Of a stretch of DNA of 64,000 bases, positions 33,027-42,798 are shown piece after piece. Both the position numbers and the translations under genes were made by a program. This DNA comes from Tretioscincus oriximinensis (taxonomy: Eukaryota; Chordata; Lepidosauria; Squamata; Gymnophthalmidae). Below the pieces are notes generated by a model. That model saw only the letters and a list, made by a program, of their open reading frames with translations, was not told where the DNA came from and searched no databases. Where the stretch lies: positions 558,545-622,544 of the forward strand of contig JAJVDF010000028.1 in assembly GCA_022410635.1 (NCBI GenBank), written 5' to 3'. Each line of letters begins with the position of its first letter. Position 1 is the stretch's first letter.

Positions 33027-33239
33027 CCATGGTTCCCAACATGGAACAGAAGCCTCACAGGGGCACAATTTGATTTTTATGGGGGTCAATTTGAGAATGA
33101 GTGAATTTAGATTAATGGCCTTTTAGGCTTCCTCCAAGTGTATAGGAGTTCACTTTTTTAAAAATAAGAATTTTAGAAATGCATCCGAATTTTAGATATG
33201 CTTATCTGGGAAATAGCCAAAAGAGGTTGGGAACAACTG
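33027..33239. mobile_element. hAT (Charlie-like) MITE with target duplication
   Basis: Ends CCATGGTTCCCAAC and GTTGGGAACAACTG are inverted repeats of the CAGTGGTTCCCAACC type used by Charlie-like hAT elements. Flanks CTATAAAG (33019-33026) and CTCTAAAG (33240-33247) match at 7 of 8 bases. 213 bp, non-coding. Confidence 0.85.
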
Positions 33240-33454
33240 CTCTAAAGACTATGAGTAATTAATTTATTATAATCAAAATAAAGAATTATTTGCTTATGCT
33301 TTTTTAAAAATAAAAAAACAGGGAATGAAGAGGACAGAAATCAAAAAATTGAAAAGGAAAACAAATATGCTGCAGTTAAAATGATGATTCCTTTTATTTT
33401 ACTTTTTATTTTCACACTTTTACCCATAGGTATTCTGCTGAAGACATTGAATAA

Positions 33455-33901
33455 TTGGGATCAATCCTTCCCCAAGTAAAGCCCAAGATATGCTGTATAG
33501 CACAATTAAGAGACAATATGAAATATTCAGTAACAAACAATTCTGATACTTTTCTTCTCAATATTTTCTTAAAACTGGCCAATGGTAATCACCAATCAAA
33601 ATTTGTTCCATTTCTCTGCTATTTCACCAGTTCTACTATGCCTGCATCCCCGCCTGCCCGTTTCCTCCACTCTGCAAATGCTTTTTTAAAAAAAGTGCTG
33701 GCCATTAGTACCCACCATCAGCTGCTGCCTCACTCAAAAGAGAAGTCCCAGAAGGCACTGCTGTGCTTCCCTAACTACAACNTCCCAGAATTCCATGTTC
33801 GCAGGCAGTCTCTGTGCAGACAAGAGCCAATGAAATCTTTTCAAATCTATACAGTTTGCATAAACGCAATCCTCTGGAGAGATTTTCCTTTACCATGTTA
33901 A
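33455..33901 (+). other. 148-codon open frame, probably chance
   Basis: Long for this AT-rich DNA, but composition is uneven, no domain is recognised, one codon holds an N, and the 3' part overlaps a motif typical of repeats (33771-33793). No promoter, Kozak context or splice sites stand out. I do not propose a gene. Confidence 0.2.
33771..33793 (+). promoter_or_regulatory. degenerate ZNF143-like motif
   Basis: AACTACAACNTCCCAGAATT resembles ACTACAATTCCCAGAATGC with one ambiguous extra base. Likely carried by an unrecognised DNA transposon. Confidence 0.35.
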
Positions 33902-34210
33902 AATGGAGGCTGTTTATTTTGGAGGATATGCACTGGCTAAATACTGTGCAAGAAAGACTTTTAAAGCGCATGGAAGGCTGGAAGGCGTGGATCCATGGGT
34001 CAGAAGGAAGGTAAGCTCACCTCCAAAGCTCAGGAAACAGAACATGTGAGTTGTCACTGATTCATAGATAAGATTTCATAACTCTTGTGTTGGTAATCAA
34101 GACTTGCACTAAAAGGAGTGTTTATTATATGTCACAGTGCAGAGATCCTTTAAGTATTTTTTTTTTTGCCATTTATATTTGATAGACTTGATAGAAGCTG
34201 CATCCCCACA

Positions 34211-34329
34211 TCACTTATTTATTGCACTATAATTGGATATTCTATAATAAAGCAATTTGGGGATGGATTTATTCCACAATATCCATGCTTTATTATGGAA
34301 CGTCCAGTTATAGTGGAACAAATAAGTGA
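34211..34329. repeat. hairpin-forming inverted repeat
   Basis: TCACTTATTTATTGCACTAT (34211) pairs with the complement of ATAGTGGAACAAATAAGTGA (ending 34329). Arms are about 44 nt with roughly 80% identity around a 31-base spacer. Probably a decayed MITE; no target duplication could be defined. Confidence 0.75.
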
Positions 34330-34440
34330 AACAAATAGTGCATTCTAACACCTCCGTCAAAGGAACTTCTAAATTAATACTAAATTCATTATATAGAAAC
34401 AGCTGTCCAATTAAATGTTTTCAACACGTGTTCTAAAATA

Positions 34441-34520
34441 CACTATATTGCAAAAAATATTTGTTTATACATGAATTCACTTATGTGGATAGGTCAGTGA
34501 AGACATTTGGCAATATAGTG
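34441..34520. mobile_element. Tc1/mariner-type MITE
   Basis: Left end CACTATATTGCAAAAAATAT and right end ACATTTGGCAATATAGTG are inverted repeats beginning CACTATATTGC, a terminus I recognise from vertebrate Tc1/mariner elements. TA precedes it (34439-34440); the right flank is TT, so one side of the TA duplication has mutated. 80 bp. Confidence 0.75.
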
Positions 34521-34524
34521 TTTT

Positions 34525-35295
34525 TAGCTGTTATACAGTTAACTGTGCACCANTTATATATTGTATTTAATTGTTCAAAACTGGATGCTATTTTAATGAA
34601 TTGAATGCCCTTAGTTCAAGTTTTAATGACACATTTCACCCAAGTATAACTTCTGTCCAATTTTGTACTATCTTTACATATTGTATGAATTTTTAAATAT
34701 GCTTAAGCCACAATATTTCCAAGTTTAAAGTTCTATTCATTTTCTATTCCATTTATCTATTTTTTCCTTTACTCTTTCAAAATACTTGGTCTGATTTTAT
34801 GTAATCTTGAGTTTTTGTTTGTTCTTTTTGTAATCTTTTATGCAAAATCTAATTTAATATACTTGTTTCCTAAACACACAATACAAAGTTATTTTTCAAT
34901 TCTGATTTTCAAGCCCTTACCTAACAAATTTGAGAATCTTTTTCATCTTATAGGATATAGTTTGTTTCTTGCCACCTCTTTTGACATTTGCATTTATTTT
35001 CAACGCACATTTTAACAACCTCTGTATAAAAACCTAGTATTTATTTCTCTTGAACTTGATGAAAAAGTAATTGCTATTTGAGTCCCAAGAGAGAATCTTG
35101 TCATAAAAGAGAAAGGACAATGTTTTAATTATGTATAGGATAGTGTTAAAATACTGTTTTGGTCGAATGTTCTGTTCATTGTAATAGTAGTCTAAATAAC
35201 TCAATTGATTAAAAAAATCGCTGTTTTAGAAAGACTATTTGAACAAAATACAGAGTAGAGAATAGAAATCCATAACATTAATATCATTATATCCG
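34525..35295. other. unique AT-rich sequence, nothing recognised
   Basis: T-rich on the plus strand from 34730 to 35000. No repeat ends or coding motif. Confidence 0.4.
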
Positions 35296-35299
35296 CAAT

Positions 35300-35430
35300 T
35301 TCAGAGAAATTGCCGTGTTAGTCTGGTAGAAAGTCCAGCAAAGGAACTAGCAGCACTTTGAGACTAACTGGAGAAAAGTGGGTGGCATAAGCTTTCGTAG
35401 ATACGTCTACTTCTTCAGATGCTCATATCT
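35300..35430 (+). repeat. dispersed repeat ('CGTGTTAGTCTG' family)
   Basis: TTTCAGAGAAATTGCCGTGT, TAGTCTGGTAGAAAGTCCAG, CACTTTGAGACTAACTGG, GTGGCATAAGCTTTCGTAGA and CTTCTTCAGATGC; plus-strand copy of the repeat at 32183-32315. TTAGTCT and AGACTAA form an internal inverted pair. Confidence 0.85.
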
Positions 35431-35654
35431 GCAGATATACATCTCCAGTTATGATTTATAAAAAGTATGCCTCATTTTTAAGATCCATGCACATGTGAAC
35501 CTCTGGTTATTTCTAAGTTGAGTCTTCTCCTGGGATGTATCTGGAATGCTAGTACAAATTATGGCAGACCCTGTCTCAGAATAAGGTCATGAACACAGAG
35601 TTTTTCTACCTCTTTCACGTGCAACCATAATGTTTCCGCCATACCTGCTAATGG

Positions 35655-35745
35655 ACTTCTGGCACTCAACTCAGAATAAACATCCTTTCCCCCAGAATAT
35701 TCTATAGCTCATTTATTCAAGTATAATTCCTAAAAAAAACAAAAT
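35655..35745 (+). repeat. fragment related to the foldback element's outer arm
   Basis: CACTCAACTCAGAATAAACA and CCTTTCCCCCAGAATATTCT parallel 50355-50400 and, more weakly, 2350-2400. Probably old Harbinger-like remnants. Confidence 0.4.
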
Positions 35746-35997
35746 CGCCATGCCAGCAGCCACGGGGATGAGAGGCTTTATATTTTTTAATGGGATTACA
35801 AAACAACACAATTGAGCACGCCCAGTATTCCTCAGCATTTACTTCCTCACTGTCCTCTTGTCAATTCCACAGGCTTTCTAATGGTTTGTTTGCGAAAGGA
35901 TAAAAGAAGTATGCAACTGGGTTATTTTGGATTTTAAAAATATTGTGATTTTTACCCTGTCGGCTGCACAGGGCTTAAGACTCAATGCATAATTTAA

Positions 35998-36228
35998 GAA
36001 CATAAGAGGACCTATTCCAAACTAGGCCACACAGCCTATTCTAGTCCAGCATTCTGTCCAAACACAATGGCCAAACAGTTGTTGCATCTGGGCATTCTCA
36101 AGTAGAAGAAGAAGAATGTGAAAACCTCTTCCCTGTAAATTTAGATAAATCCTCTCCATCACTCCTACCTGGAGGTAGGACTAGTAGCCAAAGATACTAA
36201 TTGCATTGTAAAGCTATCCAGATCTTTC
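35998..36228 (-). mobile_element. CR1 LINE 3' end, degenerate
   Basis: AAGAACATAAGAGGACCTAT, CTATTCTAGTCCAGCATTCT, GGGCATTCTCAAGTAGAAG and AGCTATCCAGATCTTTCTC parallel the minus-strand CR1 at 38.03-38.33 kb. Confidence 0.8.
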
Positions 36229-36565
36229 TCTTGATTGGCTCAAAGATGTTCTTGTAATATACTGATAGCTACTGTAGCTACAGAAGTCTGTAGACACAGA
36301 AGTTATGTAGTTATTACATTTGTTTGTTAGCAAGAACAGTTTAATCAATTTTACTGTTTTAGGATAAAGTTAATCTAGCAGAAAATTTTATTTCATAGTC
36401 ATTGCACAGCTCAGAGTATGATACTAGGATGTAATGTGAATATAAAAATTGAGCCATATGGTTAGGTTTTGTACTGTTAGTGTTCAAAAGGAAACCAGAA
36501 AGTCCATAAAAGCTGAATAGCAGTCCTGGGTATTGCTAAATGGATTTTTAGTGATGGTGAGTCCA

Positions 36566-36728
36566 GCATTCTTGGCCAGCCACTTGTCCAAGATGCTGAT
36601 GCTCACAGCCATCTGCCTGCTTCGCTTACAACACCCCACTTGCCCAAGACAAGAGGGGTGTTGTGAGCNAAGCAGCCAGGTGGCTGTGACCGTCAGTGCC
36701 CTGGGCAAGCGGGCAGCGAAGGGCGAGA
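36566..36728. repeat. GC-rich hairpin (arms about 75 nt)
   Basis: GCTCACAGCCATCTGCCTGC (36600) and TTACAACACCCC pair with GGGGTGTTGTGAGC and GCAGCCAGGTGGCTGTGA (ending about 36692). Outer parts GCCAGCCACTTGTCCA and TGGGCAAGCGGGCAGC also pair. Loop near 36641-36654. It lies just upstream of a dyad array and may belong to the same element. Confidence 0.8.
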
Positions 36729-36798
36729 AAGGTTTAATGTGCTTATATTGTCAGTGCTACGGCCACCACTATATAGATTGGTGGGTCTGGCACTCAAA

Positions 36799-36937
36799 TG
36801 ATGTCACTTCCGGAATCTGCTTCCGGGAATGGCACCCGGAGTGACATCACTTCCTGTCCCACCCTGGAAGTGACATCACTTCCTGTCCCACCCTGGAAGT
36901 GACATCACTCCCTGTCCTGCCCCAGAGGTGACATCAC
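36799..36937 (+). repeat. 29-bp array with GGAAGTGACATCACTTCC dyad, copy 1
   Basis: GTGACATCAC starts at 36841, 36870, 36899 and 36928, an exact 29-bp period, preceded by ATGATGTCACTTCCGG and CTTCCGGGAATGGCACCCGG. Each unit joins ETS-type GGAA/TTCC cores to a CRE-like TGACATCA. Confidence 0.9.
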
Positions 36938-37004
36938 TCTGCCCCTCACATTCCTATACTAAAGCTTGATTGGCCCTCGAGTAACTAAAGGTTGGACCAC
37001 ACTG
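36938..37004 (-). mobile_element. hAT-like terminus following the dyad array
   Basis: GCTTGATTGGCCCTCGAG and GGTTGGACCACACTG (ending 37004) are the complement of the start of the element at 54638 (CAGTGTGGTCCAACC, GGGCCAATCAAACA). CAGTG...CCAACC suits a hAT terminus. The opposite end was not found, so element limits and target duplication are unknown. Confidence 0.55.
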
Positions 37005-37076
37005 ATCTGCCCTAGGCCATTTTAACCATGGATATAGTCTGGGTGGGGATATATTCTGACCTGTTACACGGGTATA
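37005..37076 (-). repeat. dispersed 'TTTTAACCATGGATATAG' module
   Basis: ATCTGCCCTAGGCCATTTTA, ACCATGGATATAGTCTGGG, TATATTCTGACCTGTTACAC parallels 18930-19021. It directly abuts the hAT-like terminus at 37004, so the hAT-like element probably inserted into this older repeat. Confidence 0.65.
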
Positions 37077-37079
37077 CTC

Positions 37080-38030
37080 CAGTTAATTACAAGGTCCATT
37101 TCCAAAGCAGTTTGTAACTTTTTGAAATCCACACAAAGGTGAAATAAAAATAGTGGCCATAGAACTTTCTCTTGTCTGTGGCAGATTGGGTCATTAAATG
37201 ATACAAAGCATTTGGCATGAAAATGTTTGCCTCATCAGATAATTTTTAAAGATATTGGAAACTGAACCAGCCTAACTACTTCCAGTAATGTCTTTTTCAA
37301 AAGGAAATATTTTGGTCTAATTTAATATTCAGGCTGTTATATAAAAGATTGTTGCAATGAAAACTTTACTAGATGAAAGATAAATTGTGCCCAGCAGGTA
37401 AAATAACTGATTCTCGATAGATATGTTAGATAAAAAGAAATTGATGGACAAACGAATATGAACGTAAAAAATTCTGCAAATGTAAAGGACATGAGACATA
37501 TNCAGAATATGGTTGCTAAAACAAATCTGAAATACCCAGTCTGTATGCACATACTGACAAATGTTCTCAAAGATACATGACAGGAATTCCCAACTTGCTG
37601 ACAAAAATGTTTTTTGAAAGCCTGCAAGCATATGTGATGTTTAACATACAGGCTGCATCTACATGAACCTTTTCCAGAACTCCTGTGGATACCAGAAGAT
37701 GAACAGGAAGCAAGTCCACTGTCATTTAGCCAATGCATTTTGGCATTACCTATTATGAGAGGGAAAAGCAGATGAGGAAGGACTGGTTTACTATTGAATT
37801 TGATGCCAATTTAGAATAATTTTGGATGCATGAGGAGGATGACTACAACACACATTTTATCCACTGCCAGATATACCATTAATCCCATCACTTTGCAACA
37901 GAATAAATTTATTTGAACAAACAATTCCCTCTGTTGTAAGCAAGAAACCTGTAAGATTAAAATGTAAATGAGGATATTCACATATAATATCTAATTTAAA
38001 AACTGCACCTTGTTTATCTATCTGAAACTT
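37080..38030. other. unique sequence, nothing recognised
   Basis: AT-rich; GGCTGCATCTACATGAAC at 37651 looks like a Harbinger-type terminus but no partner end was found. ORFs at 37329-37738 (minus) have no motif. Confidence 0.4.
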
Positions 38031-38314
38031 ATACATAAGAACATAAGAAGAGCCATACTGGATCAGGCCACAGCCCATCTAGTCCAGCATTCTGTCCCAC
38101 ACAGAGGCCCACCAGATGCACCTGGGCAGTCTGACCACAGGAAAGCAAAATATGCACCTGTTCATGACTCCCTGCAAATGGTATTTCAGGAGTCCTGCCT
38201 GTTGCTCCATCCCAGAGGCAAAATCCAGACATCCATCCTAGTACCCATTTGTACCCTTGGTGTCCATAAACCTGTCTAGTCCTGTCTTGAAACTATCTAA
38301 GCTGTTAGCTACCA

Positions 38315-38902
38315 TTACCTCTTCAGGAAGTAAATTCCACAGTCCGATGACCCTCTGGGTGAAAAAAATTCTTTGTCTTTTCTCACTTTTCTACCCATCA
38401 GTTTTAAGGAGTGCCCTCTGGTACTAATGTTATGTGATAGAGAAAAAAAAATTTCTCTATTCACCCTATCCATCCCATGCATGATTTTGTACACTTCAAT
38501 CACATCACCTCTCAAACATCGCCTTTAAAGGCTGAAGAGGCCCAGACATTGCAGTCTGACTTCCTAAGGGTGGTGCTCCAGATCCTTGATCATTTTTGTT
38601 GTCCTTTTCTGCACCTTCTCTAGTTCCACAATATCTCTCTTGAGATGTGGTGACCAGACACAGTATTCCAAACGTGGCTTCACCACAGATTTATAAAGAG
38701 GCAAAACAACATTTGCTGACTTCTTTTCGATTCCTTTCCTATTTATCCCCAACATGGAATTTGCCTTTTTTGCTGCTGCTGCATACTGGATTGACATCTT
38801 CATCGAATTGTCCACTGACAACCCAAGATCCTTTTCTTGCTTGGTTACAGAAAGCTTGGTTCCTATCAGGTGGTAGGAGTAATTAGGGGTTCTTTGCCCC
38901 AA
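38315..38902 (-). pseudogene. CR1 ORF2 reverse transcriptase C-terminal region
   Basis: Frames 38564-38902 (SVTKQEKDLGLSVDNSMKMS, AAAKKANSMLGINRKGIEKK, VVKPRLEYCVWSPHLKRDIV, LEKVQKRTTKMIKDLEHHP) and 38315-38515 (MRGDVIEVYKIMHGMDRVNR, KDKEFFSPRGSSDCGIYFL). A frameshift near 38520-38560 separates them. Same subfamily as 7432-8126. Confidence 0.9.
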
Positions 38903-39371
38903 TGTGCATGAGCTTGCACTTGTTTAAATTGAAGTGCATTTGCCACTTTGATGCCCACTCACCCAATTTCAATAGATTACTCTGGAGTGCCTTACAATCA
39001 TTTTCATTTTTCACTACCCTGAACAGTTTAGTGTCGTCAGCAATCTTGGCTACTTCACTATTTACCTTGGCATCTAGATCATTTATAAATATATTGAAAA
39101 ACAAAGGTCCCAGTACAGACCCCTGGGGTACCCCACTTCTTACCTCTTTCCACTCAGAGAACTGTCCATTTATTACTACCCTCTGTTTTCTATCTTTTAG
39201 CCAGTTTCCAACCCAGGACAACGTCTGTCCTCTTATACCATGAGTGTGGAGCTTTTTCAGGAGGCTTTGATGAGAAACTTTATCAAAAGCTTTATGAAAA
39301 TGTAGATAGACAATATCAACCGGATCACCCTTATCTACATATTTATTAACACTCTCAAAGAATTCTAGCAA
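38883..39371 (-). pseudogene. CR1 ORF2 reverse transcriptase palm
   Basis: 162 codons including DIVYLHFHKAFDKVSHQSLL (the first catalytic Asp of the family YLDF box reads His), SGVPQGSVLGPLFFNIFIND and AKIADDTKLFRVV (ADD retained, the preceding aromatic is Ile). It continues to QMHFNLNKCKLMHIGAKNP and then shifts frame. RT fingers upstream (39372-39640) are in other frames with GDxKKGS-type remnants. Loss of the first Asp means an inactive enzyme even within this frame. Confidence 0.9.
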
Positions 39372-39885
39372 GTTAGTAAGTTACCTTTGCAGAAGCCATG
39401 CTGAGTTTCATTCAGCAATGTGTGCTTCTCCGTGTGTTTAGTAATTTTGTCCTTAATTATGGTTTCCAACATTTTACCTGGAACTGATCTTAAACTGACG
39501 GGTCTATAATTTCCGGGATCACCCCGGGATCCTTTTTTGAAGATTGGTGTTACATTAGCTACTCTCCAATTTACTGGTACTACTTCTGATCTTAAGGNAA
39601 GATTAAATATTTTGGTTAGAAGTGCAGCAATTTCACATTTGAGTTCTTTGAGAATTCTTGGGTGAATGCTGTCTGGCCTTGGGGATTTATAAATGTTCAG
39701 CTTATCAAGGGTAGCAAGGACCTCCTCCCTTGTTATCTCTATCCAGTTTAATTCCTCCTGAGAAGACTAAATCTGTTGCGGGTAATACCCTCTGTCTTCT
39801 TCACTGAGGACTGAAGCAAAAAATTCATTTAACCTCTCTGCAATCTCCACATCCTACTTGATTATGCCCTTTTGTCCATTGCTAT

Positions 39886-40449
39886 CTAGTGGTCCAACTG
39901 CCACAGTTTGTGCTCCCTTCTGTTCTCCTCACTAGGATAAGCCTTCCACTTTTTAAACGAGTTTCTCTTCATTCTAATGACTTCCCTTACTGTAGAGGTA
40001 AACCATACGGGTGTCTTCNTCGACTTGGCAGAATCTTTTCTTTTCTTGTGAATGCATTTTATTTGAGTTTCCAATATTGTATTTGCAAACAATTTCCACA
40101 CTTTTTGAAGGGACTGGACTTTTCTCACTTTCCCTTTTAATTTTCTTTTTATCATTTTCCTCATTTTGGGAAAATTTCCTTTGTGAAAGTTGAAGGTTTC
40201 TGTGTTAGAACTGCTTGACAATTTTCTATCCACATTCAAGTTGAAAGTTATTGCATTGTGGTCACTGTTTCCTATGGGATCAGTTACAGTTACATCTTGA
40301 ATCAGATCCTGTTCATTACTTAAGACTAAATACAGGATTCCCTTGTCCATGGTTGGTTCTAAAACCACCTGCTCTAGGAATTTTATTTCTTTTTCATGAG
40401 TTGAACAAGAGTTTGTCCAATCAATGTGTGGATAGTTGAACTCTCCCAT
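39886..40449 (-). pseudogene. CR1 ORF2 endonuclease C-terminus and linker
   Basis: 187 codons. GEFNYPHIDWTN matches the APE-type endonuclease GDFN box (Asp changed to Glu) and IGNSDHNAITFNL its SDH box with the catalytic His. The linker to RT follows (KTPVWFTSTVREVIRMKRNS, FKKWKAYPSEENRREHKLW). The upstream half of the endonuclease, with the first catalytic Asn and Glu, is absent: ORF1 3' sequence joins about 60 bases before GEFN. The domain would nick target DNA for first-strand priming. Confidence 0.88.
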
Positions 40450-40599
40450 TATTACTACCTTTCCCTTTTTGGAAGCTTCAATGACCTCATCTGGGTTCCC
40501 CCTCTGATACTATATTGTCTACATAATTCCGTTTCTCAGCAATTGCATTTACATTTACACTATCTTGAACCAGATGCTGCCCAACGCCTGTCGTCTTTC

Positions 40600-41496
40600 C
40601 ACCAGATATCATTTTAAAAGCTGCTCTGCAACCTTTTTAATATTAAGCACCAGCAGTCTAGTTCCATCTTGGTTCAAGTGCAACCTGTCCCTTTTGTACA
40701 GGTATGGCCTGTCCCAAAATGTCCCCCAGTTCCTGACAAATCTAAATCCTTCCTCACGACACCACAGCCTCATCCTCACATTGAAGCTTCTAATCTCTGC
40801 CTGTGCATGGAACAGGTAGCATTTCAGAAAATGCTACCTTGGNGGTCCTGGATTTCAGTCTTCTACCTAGCAACCTAAATTTGTCTTCCAGGACTCCCCG
40901 CTTGGCTCTCCCAATGTCGCTGGTACCAACATGTACCACAAAACACCTGGCTCCACCCCAGCACTGTCTAACAGCCTATCAAGATGTAGCATTATGTCCG
41001 CAACCTTAGCACCCGGCAGGCAAGTTACCATGTGGTCATCATGCCCATCACACAACCTCCTCTCTATATGCCTAACAATCGAATTGGTCACTACAAGAAG
41101 CCCCCCTCCCACCACCCGTGGAGGATTATGCTCGGTGCAAGAGGATACTGGCACATCTTCTAAGGAAGGGGTCCCCACTGAGGGAATATGCTGTCCCTCT
41201 TCCTCGCTCTGATGTCCTCTCTGTCCGAGACCCCCGTTCTCCAAGACAGCTGGAGGGCTGCACTCCTGGCAGTTAACAGCTCTAACCTCAGCATCCTGAT
41301 GCCTACTCCTGTCTCTCTGCTTCTCCAGGTCAGCTGCCTTGGCCTCAAGGGAAGAAACACGTTCCCTGAGAGCCAGGAACTCCTTGCACCGAACACACAN
41401 CCATGACTTCTCACCAGCAGGTAAATAGTCAAACATCTGACACGCAGGACAAAACACTGGGAAGCCCCCTTCCCCCTGCTGGCTCTCTACCTTCAT
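40600..41496 (-). pseudogene. CR1 ORF1: zinc ribbon plus esterase, frameshifted
   Basis: ORF1 of CR1-type elements encodes an RNA-binding protein with a zinc finger/PHD-like module and an SGNH esterase (known for chicken and turtle CR1). Here the 209-codon frame from Met 41496 shows C16xxC19 and C34xxC37 (VFCPACQ..., CVRCKEF), a short coiled coil (LRERVSSLEAKAADLEKQRD) and the esterase start VVTNSIVRHIERRLCDG, where the usual GDS is TNS with Ser kept. The esterase block VVHVGTSDIGR (family GTND) is in another frame at 40907-40939, and the late block RDRLHLNQDGTRLLV (family D.vHLN..G) at about 40645-40705. So one indel lies between about 40945 and 41100. The start fits the element: Met precedes the zinc ribbon by 15 residues. 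Confidence 0.82.
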
Positions 41497-41514
41497 TCCT
41501 AATATATTTATATT

Positions 41515-42790
41515 TTACTTTTATTACTATTCAATATCCTTTAGTTATGGTTATAATCTAAGATATTTTTAGTAAAACTATTCAAATTATTGTTTTAGTA
41601 TACGTGAATTTACTTACAATATATTAAAATATTTAGTTTGTTTGTTTTTTTAAAAAAACTCTGTCTATTGGGTATAATTAAATTTGTATTTTTTTNAAAA
41701 AAATAACAAAACTAGTTGTTTTAATTTTACTGTTTTGTTTTGTTTTTTAGTAATTTGTATAATGTTTATATCTCACACTCAATTTTAACAACAAGATTTT
41801 GGAGCTTACCCCACAGCAGAGCTGGGTTTTTTATTATTATAATTGGTTAGTTTTTAAAAATATATATAAAATCTAAATAGAATTATCTTTTAGTTGAGGC
41901 GTAAAATTTCGCATAAAATACAAATCCTTTCCTTTCAAATATCTGACCTCATGCACTGACTGGGTAGGTGCACATTCAATATACCTAACATCCACCAAGA
42001 ACTAAACTTCACGTATGCTGTGTGAATTAATTCCCACACCAGTAGTTTAGAACTCTCCTAAAATAAATGTTAATTGAAAGAATATGTTTGAGTTTTCTTT
42101 TCTACTTGGATATTTTTAACGGTTAGGCTGCTGTCGAAGTTTGGAACACTAGCAAGTTAAGGTTGATCAGATATTGTGTGATCATGAATGTTCATGATAT
42201 CTCATTTCATGACATTTACGAACATTGCAATCCTGTGAAAATTATTTAGAATGACAAAAAACATTTAGCAAATTGAACTTGTCAAACCAAATCTTTAATC
42301 TCCTAAAATCTCAAACATGAGAAACTGCTAGAAACTCATGCCATCTAATATCATCACTCCCTGATAAGTAGAAGAGAAAGAAATGGAAACAGTGTCAGAT
42401 TTTATTTTATTATACTCCGATATGGTGATGGTGACCACTGCAGATGGTGACCATGAAATTAAAAGACCCTTCCTTCTTGGGAGAAAAACTGTGGCAATCC
42501 TGAACAGTAGAATAAAAAGCAGAGACATCATTCTCTGGACAAAGATTTATGCAATCAAAGTAATGGTTTGTTATGTATGGCAAATGAAGAGTAATTGCCA
42601 AAATATTAATTTTTTTAATTATGATGCGGGGATATGCTTTTGAGAATTCCTTGATTGCAAAATGATGAAATCAGTCAACACTAAAGGAAATCAACCCTAA
42701 CTGTTTGTTACAAGAACAAATATTGAAGCTAACATACTTTAGCCAAGCGATGTGAAGATGGGGACCATTGACAACAACCCTTATATTAAA
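41515..42790. other. AT-rich sequence, nothing recognised
   Basis: Possibly the 5' flank or UTR of the CR1, but no promoter signature is visible. An N again lies at a T-run/A-run junction (41696). Confidence 0.4.
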
Positions 42791-42798
42791 GATTCAAG

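Larger units (their letters stand above)
38033..41510 (-). mobile_element. CR1 LINE, near full length with internal deletion
   Basis: The most complete retrotransposon in the window. Minus strand, 5' to 3': ORF1 (41496 to about 40600), endonuclease C-terminus (40449-39886), RT (about 39640-38320) and 3' end with the CATAAGAACATAAGA complement of TTCTTATGTTCTTATG at 38033-38048. About 3.5 kb, shorter than a typical 4.5 kb CR1, because the N-terminal endonuclease is missing between ORF1 and GEFN. Frames are broken at several places and five or more ambiguous bases occur, so it is inactive. Confidence 0.93.

Noticed and set aside
33455..33901. 148-codon open frame as a novel gene
   Set aside because: No domain, an N inside, and a repeat-type motif in its 3' part; unsupported by any gene context.
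36799..36937. CRISPR-like array (regular 29-bp spacing)
   Set aside because: Units are head-to-tail minisatellite repeats with no unique spacers, in a vertebrate repeat context.
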